Shown here in pieces: positions 61,792-64,000 of a DNA stretch of 64,000 nucleotides; the first letter of the stretch is position 1, and every line of letters begins with the position of its first letter. The translations under genes and the position numbers were made by a program. The stretch lies in NCBI GenBank assembly GCA_964447405.1, contig CAYUSP010000003.1, positions 248,001 through 312,000 on the forward strand, read 5' to 3'. Below the pieces are notes generated by a model, which worked only from the letters and a program-made list of their open reading frames with translations, did no database searches and had not been told where the DNA came from. This DNA is from JALNZF01 sp964447405 (lineage in GTDB: Bacteria; Nitrospirota; UBA9217).

Positions 61792-62509
61792 AATGGCACT
61801 CGCCCTTTACGCAAGCAATGCAGTTCTGCGCTTTATAATGCTCCGCCACCCGCTCAGGCCTGCCTGTGCAGATGACTTTCCCGGAGCAGAGCTGCGATGC
61901 CCGGTCCGCGATCCGGGCAATCTCCTCCCGGTGGGTGATGAGCAACAGCGCCGTTCCATTCCGCCTGAATGCGTTGATCACGTTGATTACATCCTGGATG
62001 GACAGCATATCAATCCCCGAATCCGGCTCGTCGAGAATGGCAAGCTTGGGATCGAGCGCCAGGATCGATGCGAGCTCTACCCTCTTCCGTTCTCCACCGC
62101 TCAGGCATTTGTCGACCATTCTCGTAAGGTACAGCGACGGCGACAACCCCACCAGGTTCAGTAGCTCGGCGGGATCAGCCTGTTTTGGTCCAAAGGAGAG
62201 ATAATCGAATACGGTGATCCCTTCAAATCTGACTGGCTCCTGCCAAGCCATGGTTATTCCCATGCGTGCGCGTTCATGCATCGGCAGGTTGTTTATGACC
62301 GTGCCGCGAAACATGATTTCACCCGAAACCGGGCTGTATCCGCCGCATCCCATCAGCAGGTACGCAAGGGTGCTCTTGCCTGTCCCATTCGTGCCGAGAA
62401 GAGCATGAACCTCTCCAGCATCAATGCCGAGGGACAGTCCCGCGAGGATCGGGGCTTTGCCCTCCGGACCGGTTCCAAAGAATAGATCGTGAACTTCGAG
62501 CAGCGGCAT
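61784..62509 (-). CDS. SufC-like ABC ATPase
   Basis: This is a 241-residue ATPase. Walker A is GTNGTGKST (39-47), the signature is LSGGE (136-140), Walker B is LAILDEP (156-162) and the H-loop His is H193. The sequence DSGIDMLSIQDV after Walker B is typical of SufC. ATG 62509 has GGAAGG upstream. It carries an unusual C-terminal extension with three cysteines (C230, C233, C238 in NCIACVKGECHYV), which could bind metal or cluster. It is the first gene of the pair. Confidence 0.92.
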   Translation of the reverse strand: MPLLEVHDLFFGTGPEGKAPILAGLSLGIDAGEVHALLGTNGTGKSTLAYLLMGCGGYSPVSGEIMFRGTVINNLPMHERARMGITMAWQEPVRFEGITVFDYLSFGPKQADPAELLNLVGLSPSLYLTRMVDKCLSGGERKRVELASILALDPKLAILDEPDSGIDMLSIQDVINVINAFRRNGTALLLITHREEIARIADRASQLCSGKVICTGRPERVAEHYKAQNCIACVKGECHYV

Positions 62510-62578
62510 GCAACCTTCCTTTCCAGACTCTTCAGACTTTCCTGTGGGTGCCACTAAGTGCTTTTGTTTATGTTCATT

Positions 62579-62608
62579 GTCACCTTTCTTGACGCCAAGA
62601 AAGGTGAC
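62579..62608. repeat. Perfect hairpin in the structured intergenic region
   Basis: GTCACCTTTCTTG and CAAGAAAGGTGAC form a perfect 13-bp stem with the 4-base loop ACGC. The sequence resembles dispersed intergenic repeats seen in many proteobacteria (from memory). There is no T tract after it. Confidence 0.6.
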
Positions 62609-63048
62609 CCAAAGAAGGCGCCCCGGCGAAAATTCTTTACGCCATGCTCGGTCGTCCTCACTACATTTCGGAAACTCGCCCTTCGGGCTCAGACAGTCCG
62701 AAATGCTTTACGTTCGGACTCGGTCGCATGGCTAAATTTCCGCATGGGGAACCTGGCCCCTGCTTCAAATCTTTTCCCCAAACCCCGCACGTCCCCGGAG
62801 CGGGCCTACGCTATTTTGGGGCACCCGTCTTGGCCTGAGAGAGCGACCCGCTGGGCGAACGCGCATGTCTGAGACCGCAGGCCGAGTTTGCGCGGTCGAG
62901 TGAGCGTGGCCTTAGACGGGTCCAAAATAACGTTAAGACCGCGAAGGGGATGTGCAGAAAAACAGCAGATGTCCCCTGAGTAAATGAGCTAAGAACCTGG
63001 AGAACCTCTGCCACAAAACCAGAAGACCCCCCTTTTCATGACCTGGAA
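62609..63048. other. Structured intergenic region, no protein gene
   Basis: CATTTCGGA/TCCGAAATG around 62663-62705 encloses a small GCCC-TTC-GGGC hairpin. Two arms at 62809-62834 and 62908-62932 (CTATTTTGG...CCCGTCTTGGCC against GGCCTTAGACGGG...CCAAAATA) pair to form a long imperfect stem, inside which GACCGC/GCGGTC pairs again. Open frames across it have poor codon usage and look like repeat artefacts. It may be a dispersed repeat or a structured RNA. Confidence 0.5.
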
Positions 63049-64000
63049 TCATAGCAGCAGCTTTTTTGTTATTGCCGCCGTGATCAGTGACAGTGTCAGC
63101 GAACCTGCCAGCAGGAGGAGCGATATCCCCGGGTTGTTCAGCAAGGCAGGCGAAACGAGCAATACCATGCCCAATCCGAGCATCATTGTTCCGGACACGA
63201 GTTTCAAGACCCTGCCCTGCCATTCCGTCAATTTTTTACTTCCCAGGGTGAACGAAAATATCAGCACGATTATGAAGAGCGGGATCACATAGACAATATT
63301 GTAGAGAACAAGATACCAATAGTACGCGGCCAGAGTCAGATGCTGAAGAGTCAGTATCCTTGTAAACACCATGGGAAATCCCGCGGTGCACAGCAGTTCG
63401 TAGGAATTGGCTGCGAGTGCCAGTACCGTAGTACCCAGAAGAACCGACGGCAGGGACTGCACCCGGATGAGCCTGCGCATCCGGGTGAAAAGCCCCGGTT
63501 TCGCACTGTCGGGTATGGACAGCGATACCCCGCGTTTGAACACGACAAAATCCTTGATATTGATGGCGGCAATCACCACCGATAAACACCCGGCAGCTGC
63601 GGTGATCAGGGAAACTTGTTTCATGACCAGAAACAGATTGAGCCACGCCGCCATGAAAAGAAAATAAACGGTTCCGGAAAAGAAAACGAAGACTCCGCCG
63701 ATCAGCAGCATCCTGCTCCTCGATCCCGCATGCACGAGAAGGCCGAGAAGCGAGAAGAGCACGAAGAATGCACAGGGATTGAAGCTGTCCAGCCCCGCTA
63801 TGACGATCGTCGTGATCGGCAGAGAAGCGTTTCGGGCATCGATCCTGCCGAGCAGGGGAATATCCACAGACGCATCCGGAGCTGGGATCTCATTGTCCTC
63901 ATCACCAGACACTTCTTTTGCCAGCGGCGTTTGTGCAGTGCCGGCATCAGAGATTGTTAATTTATCACCGGGGTCAGTGCAGGGGACATCCCGGCATTTT
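63049..64000 (-). CDS. DsbD/CcdA-like membrane thiol-electron transfer protein (5' end outside window)
   Basis: The frame is open to the right edge of the window, so the N-terminus is missing; 317 codons before the stop are visible. The visible first 60 residues are polar (including CRDVPC) and could follow a glutaredoxin-like domain. Six to eight membrane helices follow from about residue 65. The first contains GLDSFNPCAFFVLF, the Pro-Cys motif of DsbD/CcdA-type proteins, and a second Cys lies in YELLCTAGFP. Such proteins carry reducing equivalents across the inner membrane for cytochrome maturation or disulfide reduction. The stop is 539 bp from sufC. Confidence 0.85.
   Translation of the reverse strand, partial: KCRDVPCTDPGDKLTISDAGTAQTPLAKEVSGDEDNEIPAPDASVDIPLLGRIDARNASLPITTIVIAGLDSFNPCAFFVLFSLLGLLVHAGSRSRMLLIGGVFVFFSGTVYFLFMAAWLNLFLVMKQVSLITAAAGCLSVVIAAINIKDFVVFKRGVSLSIPDSAKPGLFTRMRRLIRVQSLPSVLLGTTVLALAANSYELLCTAGFPMVFTRILTLQHLTLAAYYWYLVLYNIVYVIPLFIIVLIFSFTLGSKKLTEWQGRVLKLVSGTMMLGLGMVLLVSPALLNNPGISLLLLAGSLTLSLITAAITKKLLL

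Noticed and set aside
61784..62509. Reading the SufC-like ATPase as a general ABC transporter subunit
   Set aside because: The motif after Walker B (DEPDSGID), and the overlapping SufB-like partner with no permease, fit Fe-S assembly.
62558..62872. 104-codon frame in the structured intergenic region
   Set aside because: Its sequence follows inverted repeats and resembles commonly mis-annotated repeat-derived frames.

Overview
The window looks like chromosomal DNA of an anaerobic, Gram-negative, respiring bacterium of the Desulfobacterota/Nitrospirota type. The evidence is a periplasmic multiheme cytochrome, a probable selenocysteine codon, outer-membrane proteins, a free-standing SufC/SufB pair, a RACo-like ATPase and an unusually dense set of multi-PAS sensors. 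The exact phylum cannot be fixed from the sequence alone. I see no rRNA, CRISPR array, insertion sequence or phage gene.

Layout. (1) 1-9.7 kb, + strand: the end of a DUF3373-like outer-membrane protein; a pentaheme cytochrome whose reading frame is crossed by one in-frame UGA (probably selenocysteine, resembling the Ext selenite/tellurite-linked cytochromes); a rhodanese; a complete RND efflux set (TolC-like protein, adaptor, pump); a crotonase-fold protein; and a DUF2892 membrane protein. (2) 9.8-18.4 kb, - strand: a complete MoxR-DUF58-BatA-BatB-BatC-BatD-BatE operon behind a strong promoter with a CIRCE-like operator. (3) 18.5-24.4 kb: a toxin-antitoxin pair, HtrA, HtpX and four Hsp20 proteins, with two divergent CIRCE-controlled promoters between the third and fourth Hsp20 genes. 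Regions 2 and 3 together form an envelope and protein-quality stress island. (4) 24.5-39.8 kb: tRNA-Leu(CAG), lipoproteins, a hydrolase, D-aminoacyl-tRNA deacylase, RlmN, a heme-motif GGDEF/EAL sensor paired with a PhnD-like binding protein, a YkgJ protein, a RACo-like ATPase lacking its ferredoxin domain, and GlgC.

(5) 39.8-60.8 kb is a signal-transduction island. It holds two proteins with a fused amino-acid-type binding domain, several PAS domains and a C-terminal Cys4 module in place of a kinase. It also holds a DUF3365-type heme hybrid kinase, a 1273-residue 7TM multi-PAS kinase, two response regulators, and an operon of two orphan ABC-type binding lipoproteins with a hybrid kinase. No ABC permease accompanies any of the binding proteins, so they are probably sensory. 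(6) 60.8-64 kb: a SufC/SufB-like pair, a highly structured intergenic repeat, and the 3' part of a DsbD/CcdA-like membrane protein that runs off the right edge.

The most notable observations are the UGA-containing cytochrome, the repeated Cys4 output module, the use of solute-binding proteins for signalling without transport, and HrcA-type (CIRCE) control extending to the MoxR/Bat operon.
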